A stretch of DNA of 64,000 nucleotides, taken from the NCBI GenBank assembly GCA_965229885.1, contig CBDDJX010000003.1, forward strand, positions 186,001 to 250,000. The letters are read 5' to 3'. This DNA is from DATLLJ01 sp965229885 (GTDB taxonomy: Bacteria > Acidobacteriota > Vicinamibacteria > Vicinamibacterales > CAVVIG01). How positions within the stretch are numbered: position 1 is the first letter of the stretch; each line of letters begins with the position of its first letter. The position numbers were made by a program, and so were the translations under genes. The notes under the pieces are model-generated. The model did not search any database. It saw only the letters and a program-made list of their open reading frames with translations, and was not told the DNA's origin. This document shows, one piece after another, positions 26,863-34,538 of the stretch.

Positions 26863-27108
26863 TCATCCTCCTGAGACTGGTGGTAGAAACGCGACTTCGT
26901 CGCCTTCGCTCAACACCCGATCCATCCGCGCGTAGTCCGCGTTGACGGCGGATGAAATCGACCGCTCGTACTGCCCGAGCTCGGGATATTCGCCCGCAAG
27001 CTGACGCCACACACTCGCTATCGTGGCGCCCTGCGCGATATCGCGTGTGAGCTCGACCGCGCCCGCGATGTCGCGGAGCCGGGCGAACAGCCGGACGGTT
27101 ACGCGCAT
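26863..27108 (-). CDS. moaD: Molybdopterin synthase small subunit
   Basis: MoaD is the ubiquitin-like sulfur carrier of molybdopterin synthase. The 81-residue product opens MRVTVRLFARLRD and ends FLPPVSGG, with the C-terminal Gly-Gly that becomes the thiocarboxylate. Its start overlaps the moaE stop by 10 nt, as expected for a coupled pair. Confidence 0.94.
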   Translation of the reverse strand: MRVTVRLFARLRDIAGAVELTRDIAQGATIASVWRQLAGEYPELGQYERSISSAVNADYARMDRVLSEGDEVAFLPPVSGG

Positions 27109-27575
27109 GCCACGCGCTCCGCCTCGGCGCGCGCACGCGCGTCTTCAGGATCGGCGGTCGCTCCTTCAATCCACACGTCGCCGCCTTCGAAGAACTCGCG
27201 CTTCCAGACAGGGGCGATCTGCTTCACGCGTTCGATGACGTACCGGCACGCGGCGTAGGCCTCGGCGCGATGCGCGGAAGCGACCGCGATGGCAACGCTC
27301 GCCTCTCCGATTTCCACTCGTCCGATGCGGTGGTGCAGCGCGACCCGTGCCCCAGGCCAGCGCTCCTGCAGCTCGCCGGCGATCTTGGCGAAAACCTTCA
27401 ACGCCAGCGGCTCGAACGCCTCGTATTCCAGATGTTGAACCCGGCGGCCGGCATTGTGGTTGCGAACCAGCCCCAGAAACGTCACGACGGCACCGTCGAC
27501 ACCGCTCCGATCACCAAGCGCGGCCACGAGCGCGGCGAGCTCGAGCCGAGCGGGACCGATGGCCAGGAGGGGCAT
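27099..27575 (-). CDS. moaE: Molybdopterin synthase large subunit
   Basis: MoaE binds precursor Z (cPMP) and accepts sulfur from MoaD. ATG 27575 gives 158 residues with LEYEAFEPLA, HRIGRVEIGEASVAI and the catalytic-lysine region VKQIAPVWKREFF. A TATACT box ends 6 nt before the start, so the mRNA is probably leaderless. Only the synthase subunits, a MocA-like gene (38164) and fdhE are in this window; other cofactor genes must lie elsewhere. Confidence 0.94.
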   Translation of the reverse strand: MPLLAIGPARLELAALVAALGDRSGVDGAVVTFLGLVRNHNAGRRVQHLEYEAFEPLALKVFAKIAGELQERWPGARVALHHRIGRVEIGEASVAIAVASAHRAEAYAACRYVIERVKQIAPVWKREFFEGGDVWIEGATADPEDARARAEAERVACA

Positions 27576-27581
27576 GTCTTC

Positions 27582-27587
27582 AGTATA
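27582..27587 (-). promoter_or_regulatory. -10 hexamer before moaE
   Basis: TATACT on the minus strand, 6 nt upstream of ATG 27575. It implies a leaderless start for a moaE-moaD-prfA-prmC transcript. Confidence 0.55.
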
Positions 27588-27606
27588 CCGAGGTAACGGT
27601 CCGGCC

Positions 27607-28434
27607 TCAGGCGGACCGTGTCTGCCAGAAGTGATTGAGAACGCGGGCGCCGTGGCCGATGGCGACGCCGTGAAGGATGGCACCGGCGACATACCGCTGG
27701 GCGCGAGCCGCCGCCATCTCGAGTGGTTCGCCGAGCGCTAGGCCAGCCGCCAGCGCCGACGAAAAGGCGCAACCGGTCCCGTGCGTGTCATGATCACCGC
27801 CGGCCCCGACCCGCGGTGTTCTCAGCTCGGTGAACGTCGCGCCATCGAACAGCAAATCGACGACGATATTGCTGCCAGGGCCGCTCGAGCCATCAACACC
27901 GTCGTCATGGCCCCCTGTGATGACGACGGTCGCGGCGCCGAACGCATGAATGCGTTCGGCCGCACGTCGACGATCGTCAAGCGATACAATCCGGCAGCCG
28001 CTCAATACTTCCGCCTCGGGAATGTTCGGCGTGACGACGCGGGCCCGCGGCAGCAGTTCGAAGCAGAGGGCTTGGATGCCGTCCTCGTCGAGCAGGCGTT
28101 CGCCGCTCGATGACACCATGACCGGATCGAGGACCACGAGCGGCAGATCCAGCGCTTCGATCGCCGCCGCCACCGCCTCGACGATCGCCGCCGTCGCGAG
28201 GATGCCGATCTTCGTGGCGTCGATGCGGATGTCAAAGGCGATCGCTTCGATCTGCGCGGTCACGAGGTCCGCCGACAACACCGCCGCAGTGCTGATGCCG
28301 CGCGTGTTCTGGGCCGTCACGGCGGTGATGGCGCTCGTTCCATACACCCCGCACGCGGCGAAGGTTTTCAGATCGGCTTGGACGCCAGCGCCCCCGCCGG
28401 AATCGCTGCCGGCAATGGTCAGCGCGTGGCGCAT
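27607..28434 (-). CDS. thiD: Hydroxymethylpyrimidine (phosphate) kinase
   Basis: ThiD phosphorylates HMP and HMP-P in thiamine biosynthesis. ATG 28434 gives 275 residues. The N-terminus ALTIAGSDSGGGAGVQADLK is the HMP-binding signature, and DTHGTGCAFSSALAAGLALG near the C-terminus is the ribokinase-family anion hole and catalytic Asp region. It begins 4 nt after the methyltransferase stop and is followed by moaE after a small promoter gap. Confidence 0.94.
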   Translation of the reverse strand: MRHALTIAGSDSGGGAGVQADLKTFAACGVYGTSAITAVTAQNTRGISTAAVLSADLVTAQIEAIAFDIRIDATKIGILATAAIVEAVAAAIEALDLPLVVLDPVMVSSSGERLLDEDGIQALCFELLPRARVVTPNIPEAEVLSGCRIVSLDDRRRAAERIHAFGAATVVITGGHDDGVDGSSGPGSNIVVDLLFDGATFTELRTPRVGAGGDHDTHGTGCAFSSALAAGLALGEPLEMAAARAQRYVAGAILHGVAIGHGARVLNHFWQTRSA

Positions 28435-28438
28435 GGCC

Positions 28439-29191
28439 TTACCGGGCCGCGCGCGGGACGATCGCCACGGGGCGCCCTGGGACCACGGGGGCCCTGCCGA
28501 AGACGAGAAGGAACTGAAACTGATTGACGTGAGGTTCGCGCGCGACGAGTTCCAGCCCCGCCGCGGCCGCCGCGCTGATGATGGCCTCGGCATCGACGCG
28601 TTGATCGCGCGAGGGTCCGGGCCCACCGTCGCCGGGATTGAAGTCGACGACGCCGACCCGCCCGTCGGGCTTGAGCGATAGAGCGAGGCGCCGCAGCAGC
28701 ACGACAGGATCGGCGGGAGGAATTTCCATTTCACGATACGCGTCGACAATCAATGCGGCGTTGATGTCCGACGGCAACCGCGGATCGTTGGCGGTTCCGA
28801 GCACGGGTCGCACGTTTCTCAAGTTCTCTCGTACCTTGCGTCGTTCGATCACTTCGATCATCGCCGGCTGGATGTCTTCCGCATAGACGACTCCGTTCGG
28901 CCCGACGCGCGCCGACAGCCGTGCCGTAAACCAGCCGCCGCCGGCCCCCAGGTCTGCGACGACCGATCCTTCGGCAATCAGAAGCGAATCCATGATCTGA
29001 TCCGGTTTCTGCCACTGGTCGCGGTCAGGGCTTTCGAGCAGCCCGAGGTCCTGTGGTGCGAACAGGTGGTCCCGGGATCTTTGGGCAGGAGGGGCAGGAG
29101 GGGCAGGAGGGGCGGGAAGGCCACGAAGGGAGACCCCGGCGACACACAACACGAAAACGCACGTAAGCACCCGAAGCCGCCCGCGTGTCAT
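28439..29191 (-). CDS. Secreted class I SAM-dependent methyltransferase
   Basis: The 250-residue product starts with a basic n-region and hydrophobic core (LRVLTCVFVLCVAGVSL), so it is exported. A PAPPAPPAPPA linker follows, written in the DNA as repeats of GGCAGGAGG. The methyltransferase core has VADLGAGGGWFTARL (motif I) and VVYAEDIQPAMI (motif II). Exported methyltransferases with this layout are found in Acidobacteriota; the substrate is unknown. The start overlaps the aspA stop by 4 nt. Confidence 0.85.
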   Translation of the reverse strand: MTRGRLRVLTCVFVLCVAGVSLRGLPAPPAPPAPPAQRSRDHLFAPQDLGLLESPDRDQWQKPDQIMDSLLIAEGSVVADLGAGGGWFTARLSARVGPNGVVYAEDIQPAMIEVIERRKVRENLRNVRPVLGTANDPRLPSDINAALIVDAYREMEIPPADPVVLLRRLALSLKPDGRVGVVDFNPGDGGPGPSRDQRVDAEAIISAAAAAGLELVAREPHVNQFQFLLVFGRAPVVPGRPVAIVPRAAR

Positions 29192-30630
29192 GACGCTTCC
29201 ACCTTTCCCGCTCCTCCCGCCTTTCCTGCCCCTCCCGCCCCCGGAATCCCTCCACGCGTCATCGCCTCGACCGACAGAATCGCGTCGAGCTGCTTCGCGT
29301 CGAGCAGGCCTCTGGCGAGCACGAGCTCGCGGATCGATTTCCCTGTCTTGACCGACTCCTTCGCGATTTCGGCAGTCGCCGCGTAGCCGACATAGGGGCT
29401 GAGCGCGGTGGCGGTCGCCGTGCTCCGTTCGAGCAGCTCGCGCGCGCGATCCGGATTCGCCGTCAGGCCGTCAACGGTGAGCGTCGTGAGCGTCCTGATG
29501 GACTCGCGCAGAATCGTCGACGCGTGCAGCGCATTCCATGCGATCACCGGCATCATGACGTTCAGTTCGAGCTGTCCCGCTTCGGCGGCCATGGCGATCG
29601 TCATGTCGCAACCGCTCACCTGAAAGCACACCTGATTCACCATCTCCGGCACTGAAGGGTTGACTTTGCCCGGCATGATGGACGATCCGGGCTGAACCGC
29701 CGGAAGCGTGATCTCCGAGAGACCGGCGCGCGGGCCCATGCTGAGCAGGCGCAGGTCGCTCGCGACTTTCCCGAGCTCGACGGCGAGCCGCCGGATCGCG
29801 CCGGAATACGCGACCACGTCGCCCATGCTCTGCGTGACGCGAAACAGGTTGATCGCGGGCGTGACCGGCAATGTCGTGTCGCGCGCGAGATAGCCGACGA
29901 CGAGACGGCGGAACTCTTCCCCCGCGTTCAGGCCGGTTCCAACGGCCGTGGCGCCGATGTTCAATTCGCGCAACTGTCCGGACAGAGCGGCGACGTCCTC
30001 GGCGCCGCGTTCGATGCAGGCCGCATAGCCACTGAATTCCTGACCGAGCGTGATCGGCACGGCGTCCTGGAGATGCGTGCGGCCGGTCTTGATCACGGCG
30101 GCGAATTCATCGGCTTTGCGGTTGAGGCTGAGGGCGAGATTGCGGCCGGCGGACGCGAGCGGGCTGGCGCCGAACAGGAGGGCCAGACGCGTCGCCGTCG
30201 GAAAGACGTCGTTCGTGGACTGGCCCATGTTGACGTGATCGTTTGGGTGTACGCGCTTGTAAGTACCCCGTGGCTCGCCGAGCATCTCGGCCGCTCGGTT
30301 GGCGAGCACTTCGTTCGCGTTCATGTTGTGCGACGTGCCGGCGCCGGCCTGGTAGACGTCGACGACAAACTGGTCGCGCAGCTGACCGGCGAGAACCTCG
30401 TCCGCGGCGGCGATGATGGCGCGCGCGATGTCGGCGTCGAGGCGCCCGAGCGCCGCGTTCGCTTCGGCCGCCGCCTTCTTGATGAGAATGGTCGCCGTGA
30501 CGAGATCGGCGTGCGCGCGCAGGCCGCTGATCCGAAAATTCTCGACCGCGCGCATCGTCTGCACGCCGTAGTAGGCCTCGGAGGGAACCTCGAGCTCGCC
30601 GAGCGGGTCGCGTTCGGTCCGGAAGGACAT
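29188..30630 (-). CDS. aspA: Aspartate ammonia-lyase
   Basis: The 480-residue protein belongs to the aspartase/fumarase superfamily. The signature loop GSSIMPGKVNPSVPEMVNQV and the following AAEAGQLELNVMMPVIAWNAL match aspartase rather than class II fumarase. So does YYGVQTMRAVENFRISG at the N-terminus. It would interconvert aspartate with fumarate and ammonia. A class I fumarase gene lies divergently next to it, so the two enzymes meet at fumarate. The C-terminal GAGGAGKAGGAGKVEAS is a repeat-derived tail. Confidence 0.9.
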   Translation of the reverse strand: MSFRTERDPLGELEVPSEAYYGVQTMRAVENFRISGLRAHADLVTATILIKKAAAEANAALGRLDADIARAIIAAADEVLAGQLRDQFVVDVYQAGAGTSHNMNANEVLANRAAEMLGEPRGTYKRVHPNDHVNMGQSTNDVFPTATRLALLFGASPLASAGRNLALSLNRKADEFAAVIKTGRTHLQDAVPITLGQEFSGYAACIERGAEDVAALSGQLRELNIGATAVGTGLNAGEEFRRLVVGYLARDTTLPVTPAINLFRVTQSMGDVVAYSGAIRRLAVELGKVASDLRLLSMGPRAGLSEITLPAVQPGSSIMPGKVNPSVPEMVNQVCFQVSGCDMTIAMAAEAGQLELNVMMPVIAWNALHASTILRESIRTLTTLTVDGLTANPDRARELLERSTATATALSPYVGYAATAEIAKESVKTGKSIRELVLARGLLDAKQLDAILSVEAMTRGGIPGAGGAGKAGGAGKVEAS

Positions 30631-30643
30631 CGGCTCAGAGTTG

Positions 30644-30651
30644 ATTATACT
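30644..30651. promoter_or_regulatory. Overlapping divergent -10 boxes between aspA and fumarase
   Basis: The 29-bp gap carries TATACT on the plus strand (30646-30651, 8 nt before the fumarase ATG) and TATAAT on the minus strand (30649-30644, 13 nt before the aspA ATG). The two boxes share four base pairs, so polymerase cannot occupy both at once. Confidence 0.6.
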
Positions 30652-30659
30652 GGTCCGTC

Positions 30660-32204
30660 ATGATGCCAGCGTTTTTCGACAGCGTTCTCCAGCTTATTAT
30701 CAAGACGTCGACCGACCTGCCGCCCGATGTCCGCGCCGCCATGAAGACCTCGCTCGACGCCGAGCCGGCCGGCACGCGCGCATCGCAGGCGCTGACGATC
30801 ATCGCGGAGAACATCGACCTTGCGGCGGACGGGGAGGGCGCGATCTGCCAGGACACGGGCATGCCGACCTTCGAGGTCAAAGTGCCGGTGGGCGCCAATC
30901 AGATCTGGATGCGCGACCAGATCCGACAGGCCATTGCGGAAGCGACCCGCCGCGGCAAGCTGCGGCCGAACTCGGTCGATTCCATCACCGGCAAGAATTC
31001 GGGCGACAACCTGGGCCCTGGAACGCCGATCATCCACTTCGAGCAGTGGGAGCGCGGTGACATCGAGGTCAAGCTGATTCTCAAGGGCGGCGGGTGCGAG
31101 AACACGAACGCCCAGTACGCGGTGCCGGTCGAACTGCCGCATCTCGGCCGGGCGGATCGGACGCTGGACGGCGTGAAGAAGTGCATTCTTCACGCGGTGT
31201 GGCAGGCACAGGGAAAAGGCTGCAGCCCCGGCGCCGTTGGCGTGTGCATCGGCGGCGATCGGACGTCCGGTTACCTTCACGCCAAGGAGCAGTTGTTTCG
31301 GTCGCTCGACGACGGAAATCCTGACGCGCGATTGGCTGAGCTCGAGGCGTCAATCATGTCGACGATCAATACCCTCGAGATTGGCGCGATGGGGTTCGGC
31401 GGGAAGGTGACGCTCATCGGCTGCAAGATCGGCGCGCTCAATCGGCTGCCGGCAAGTTTCTTCGTATCGGTGGCGTACGACTGCTGGGCCTTCCGGCGCC
31501 TCGGCGTGGCGCTCGACGGAACCACCGGCGCGATCACGAGCTGGCGGTACCGCGACCCGGCGCATCCGATCATCCCGATGCTCGATCAGGCAGGCTTCAC
31601 GCGAACGGGCCGCGAAGTCCGATTGAAGGCGCCGCTCAGCGCCGATGACGCCCGAGCGTTGAAGGTGGGCGACGTTGTTCTGGTATCGGGCCAGATGTTC
31701 ACCGGGCGTGACGGCGTCCATTCATATCTCATGAAGAACGCCCCGCCAGTCGATTTGCGTGGGTCGGTGCTGTACCACTGCGGCCCCGTCGTGGTGAAGG
31801 AAGAGGGGAAGTCGGAAGGGAAGTCCGGTGCGGGCTGGCGCGTGACGGCGGCCGGGCCGACCACCAGCATCCGCGAGGAGCCGTATCAAAGCGACGTCAT
31901 CAAGCGGTATGGCGTGCGCGTGGTGATTGGCAAAGGTGGGATGGGCGCGAAGACGCTGGCCGCGTTGAAAGAGCATGGCGCGGTCTACCTCAACGCGATT
32001 GGCGGCGCCGCGCAGTTCTACGCGCGGACGATCAAGCAGGTCGATGGCGTGTCGCTCCTCGAACTGGGCACGCCCGAGGCGATGTGGCATCTGACGGTCG
32101 AGGACTTTCCCGCGATCGTCACCATGGACGCGCACGGCAACAGCCTGCACAAGGACATCGAACAGGAATCCGGAGCGCGCCTCGCTACGCTCGCGCAGGC
32201 TTAG
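30660..32204 (+). CDS. fumA: Fumarate hydratase, class I (fused alpha and beta domains)
   Basis: Class I fumarases are oxygen-sensitive [4Fe-4S] enzymes that hydrate fumarate to malate. The 514-residue chain joins the alpha domain (about 1-285) and beta domain (about 300-505). Cluster cysteines are visible in ICQDTGMPTF, GCSPGAVGVC and LIGCKIG. The beta domain ends with the tartrate-dehydratase-like VVIGKGGMGAKTLAALKEHG. A short Lys/Glu/Ser/Gly insert (KEEGKSEGKSGAG) is repeat-derived. ATG 30660 follows TATACT by 8 nt. Confidence 0.94.
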   Translation: MMPAFFDSVLQLIIKTSTDLPPDVRAAMKTSLDAEPAGTRASQALTIIAENIDLAADGEGAICQDTGMPTFEVKVPVGANQIWMRDQIRQAIAEATRRGKLRPNSVDSITGKNSGDNLGPGTPIIHFEQWERGDIEVKLILKGGGCENTNAQYAVPVELPHLGRADRTLDGVKKCILHAVWQAQGKGCSPGAVGVCIGGDRTSGYLHAKEQLFRSLDDGNPDARLAELEASIMSTINTLEIGAMGFGGKVTLIGCKIGALNRLPASFFVSVAYDCWAFRRLGVALDGTTGAITSWRYRDPAHPIIPMLDQAGFTRTGREVRLKAPLSADDARALKVGDVVLVSGQMFTGRDGVHSYLMKNAPPVDLRGSVLYHCGPVVVKEEGKSEGKSGAGWRVTAAGPTTSIREEPYQSDVIKRYGVRVVIGKGGMGAKTLAALKEHGAVYLNAIGGAAQFYARTIKQVDGVSLLELGTPEAMWHLTVEDFPAIVTMDAHGNSLHKDIEQESGARLATLAQA

Positions 32205-33138
32205 CGCCCGCCCCGAATTCCCGAAGCGCCGGCCTGCCGTAGTGGTGGTCCATCGCCGCGATGTCGAGATCCATCGTCTCCATATCGGCGATGGCGACGA
32301 GCGGGAAAGGTGAAATCTCCGCCGTGTCGATGGTTTTCAGATACGTGCCGCACGAGCTGCAGAGTTCGGTGCGGCGGTCCGTCCGTTCTTCGTCGGGCGC
32401 AGCCGTGACGAACGCTTCACCCTGCTCGTCGCAGTAGACGCACGCATAAGTCGTCCGCTCCCACGTGGCGGCGCAAAACGCACAGCGCAGAAGGCGGTGG
32501 CCGCCGACGACCTCTGCCAGCGCCGGCCATGAGCCGCAGGCGGGGCAGTAGCCGTGATTCCACGCGGCCAGCGCCTCTGCGAGCGGCCCGCCAGACGCGC
32601 CGAGCCCTGGCGTGGCGAACAGCGTTCGCTGCAGCGCATGGGCCACCGGCCCGACCGCGAGCTCCGCGACCAGCCAGGCGAGATCCGGCGCGAGCCCCAT
32701 ATGTGTTGCGCCGGTCCGAATCGCCTCCTGGTCCCGTGCGAGCGACGCCGTGAGCAGCGAGCCGGCGTCCATCCTGCCGCTCTCGATCGTGGCGCCGATG
32801 CGGGTGGCCACATCGCCCGCGCCGCCAGCCGCCAGCTCGTCGCAGAACCTGACGAGCGCAGGCTTCAGCAGGGAAGCGGGCAGCGGGATCGGTTCCCCAG
32901 ACAACACCGGCACGCCGCGCGATAACTTGGCGGCGAGGTATTTCGCCGGCAGCGACAGCCTCGGCAGCCGGCCGTTGTCGATGGTCCGAGCCAGGTCGAC
33001 GACCAGCGTTAGCAGGCTCCGCTGGAGATTCACGGCCGCCCGCAGCTCTGGTTTGGCCTCAATAAGGGCCCGCCAGCGGCGTTCAGCTGAGGCCAGCACC
33101 TCGGCCTGAGGGGGGTGGGCAACCGTGAGGTACGGCAT
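32185..33138 (-). CDS. fdhE: Formate dehydrogenase accessory protein FdhE
   Basis: FdhE is needed to assemble active respiratory formate dehydrogenase and binds iron through cysteine pairs. The 317-residue product has the C-terminal CPACGSWP, RCAFCAATW, CVYCDEQ and CSSCGTYLK motifs in family order, with LLRCAFC and YLKTID typical of FdhE. No formate dehydrogenase subunit gene is in the window. The 3' end overlaps the convergent fumarase stop by 20 nt. Confidence 0.92.
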   Translation of the reverse strand: MPYLTVAHPPQAEVLASAERRWRALIEAKPELRAAVNLQRSLLTLVVDLARTIDNGRLPRLSLPAKYLAAKLSRGVPVLSGEPIPLPASLLKPALVRFCDELAAGGAGDVATRIGATIESGRMDAGSLLTASLARDQEAIRTGATHMGLAPDLAWLVAELAVGPVAHALQRTLFATPGLGASGGPLAEALAAWNHGYCPACGSWPALAEVVGGHRLLRCAFCAATWERTTYACVYCDEQGEAFVTAAPDEERTDRRTELCSSCGTYLKTIDTAEISPFPLVAIADMETMDLDIAAMDHHYGRPALREFGAGAKPARA

Positions 33139-33146
33139 GGTACTGC

Positions 33147-33152
33147 TATAAT
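33147..33152 (+). promoter_or_regulatory. -10 box for the Fe-S carrier gene
   Basis: TATAAT on the plus strand, 33 nt before ATG 33186. A ribosome-binding AGAGG lies at 33176-33180. No strong -35 is visible. Confidence 0.5.
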
Positions 33153-33185
33153 ACGGGGCAATCCTGAAGGACTTGAGAGGTACTC

Positions 33186-33515
33186 ATGATCAACGTGTCC
33201 GAAACGGCGGCGTCGAAGATTAGCGAATTACTGTCGGAAGAGAACAAGGGCGGAAGTGGCCTTCGCGTGTTCGTGCAGGGCGGCGGCTGCTCGGGGTTCC
33301 AGTACGGCCTGATGATCGAGGAAAACGGACAGGGCGCGGGCGACATGGTCTTCGAGTCGCACGGCGTCAAGCTGTTCGTCGATCCGATCAGCGTGCGTTA
33401 CCTGAGCGGTGCGGAAGTCGACTTCGTCGACACCATCACGGGCGGCGGCTTCACCATCAAGAATCCGCAGGCAACCTCCACTTGCGGGTGCGGTTCGTCG
33501 TTCTCGGTCGACTAA
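33186..33515 (+). CDS. erpA: Iron-sulfur cluster carrier, ErpA/IscA (HesB) family
   Basis: A-type carriers deliver [Fe-S] clusters to target enzymes. The 109-residue product begins MINVSETAASKI and carries the three conserved cysteines: GGGCSGFQYG (Cys35) and TCGCGSSF (Cys100, Cys102). The fumarase and the Fur-rubrerythrin fusion next to it suggest an iron-linked neighbourhood. The fusion gene starts 12 nt downstream, so the two are probably co-transcribed. A near-identical second copy at 45401-45731 is frameshifted. Confidence 0.95.
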   Translation: MINVSETAASKISELLSEENKGGSGLRVFVQGGGCSGFQYGLMIEENGQGAGDMVFESHGVKLFVDPISVRYLSGAEVDFVDTITGGGFTIKNPQATSTCGCGSSFSVD

Positions 33516-33527
33516 ACGAGGGGGGAA

Positions 33528-34538
33528 TTGGGTAGTTCCCTCCCAGACTATTCCAGCCTTCGTCCGGCCGGCGGGAAGCGCTCGGGCAAGCGCGACCGTA
33601 TCCTCAATATTTTCCTGCGCCAGCAAGGCCATCTCAGCGCCGACGATCTGTTCGACGTCGTGCGCCGGGAGGAGCCGGGTATCGGCCGCGCCACCGTCTA
33701 CCGCACGCTCCAGTGGATGGTCGACGCGGACATCGCGCGCAAAGTCGATTTCGGCGAGGGCCGGTCGCGGTACGAGGCGTCGTACCGTCATCCCAGGCAT
33801 TTTCATCTCATCTGCACCGAGTGCCATCGCTCGTCCGAGTTTCTGAGCTCCGACGTCGAAAGCCTGATGGAAGAGGTCGCGTCGGCGCGCAGATTTTCGG
33901 CCACGCGTGCGGTCGTTCAGATCTACGGGACGTGCGACGATTGCCGGACAGGCAAGAAGACCGCGCCAATCGACGGCGCCACCACCGAGCTCGTGTTTGC
34001 TCGTGACGCGCTCCGCATGGCGATCACGACGGAGCGAAGCGGCCTCGAGTTCTACACCCGCGCCGCGACGCTCACCAGGGACCAGCGCGGCCGGACCGTC
34101 TTCGAGGAGCTCGCCGCCGAGGAGCGGCATCATCTCGGCGTGCTCGAGCAGCGGTACCGCGAGTTGACGGCGAAAGATCCGCAGCTCGAATCCCGTCCGG
34201 CGTTCCTGTTCTTCAAGGGCGCTGCGAGCGGTCTGTTCGATGCCGGCACGGAGCAGCTGCGCGGCGGGGGCGTCAATGATGCGCGGGCGCTGCTCATCGG
34301 AATCAAGTGCGAGCGGGGCTCGCACAAGTTCTTCAAGCGCTATGGCGAGCGGTTCGAGGACTCTGAAGGGAAACAGGTCTTCCTGGAGTTTGCCGAGGAG
34401 GAACGCGCCCATCTCAATCTGCTGATTCGCGAGTACCGCTCGCTGCGCGAGCGGCAGGGTTGGCCGCGGCGCCCCCCCGCAGGAAGATCAAGAAAGGCAG
34501 TCAAGGCGGCAAAGTCCGCCAGGTCGACACGCCGTTGA
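33528..34538 (+). CDS. Fur-family regulator fused to a rubrerythrin-like diiron domain
   Basis: The start is TTG 33528 after a GAGGGGGG Shine-Dalgarno; the product has 336 residues. The N-terminal half is a Fur/PerR regulator: a winged helix (about 20-90, RATVYRTLQWMV) and a dimerisation region with two CxxC pairs (Cys96/99 and Cys136/139). The C-terminal half (about 155-305) is a ferritin-like four-helix bundle with E169, ExxH at 198-201, E262 and ExxH at 292-295, all the ligands a rubrerythrin diiron centre needs. No rubredoxin domain is present. The fusion suggests iron or peroxide sensing by an in-cis diiron site. Confidence 0.88.
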   Translation: MGSSLPDYSSLRPAGGKRSGKRDRILNIFLRQQGHLSADDLFDVVRREEPGIGRATVYRTLQWMVDADIARKVDFGEGRSRYEASYRHPRHFHLICTECHRSSEFLSSDVESLMEEVASARRFSATRAVVQIYGTCDDCRTGKKTAPIDGATTELVFARDALRMAITTERSGLEFYTRAATLTRDQRGRTVFEELAAEERHHLGVLEQRYRELTAKDPQLESRPAFLFFKGAASGLFDAGTEQLRGGGVNDARALLIGIKCERGSHKFFKRYGERFEDSEGKQVFLEFAEEERAHLNLLIREYRSLRERQGWPRRPPAGRSRKAVKAAKSARSTRR

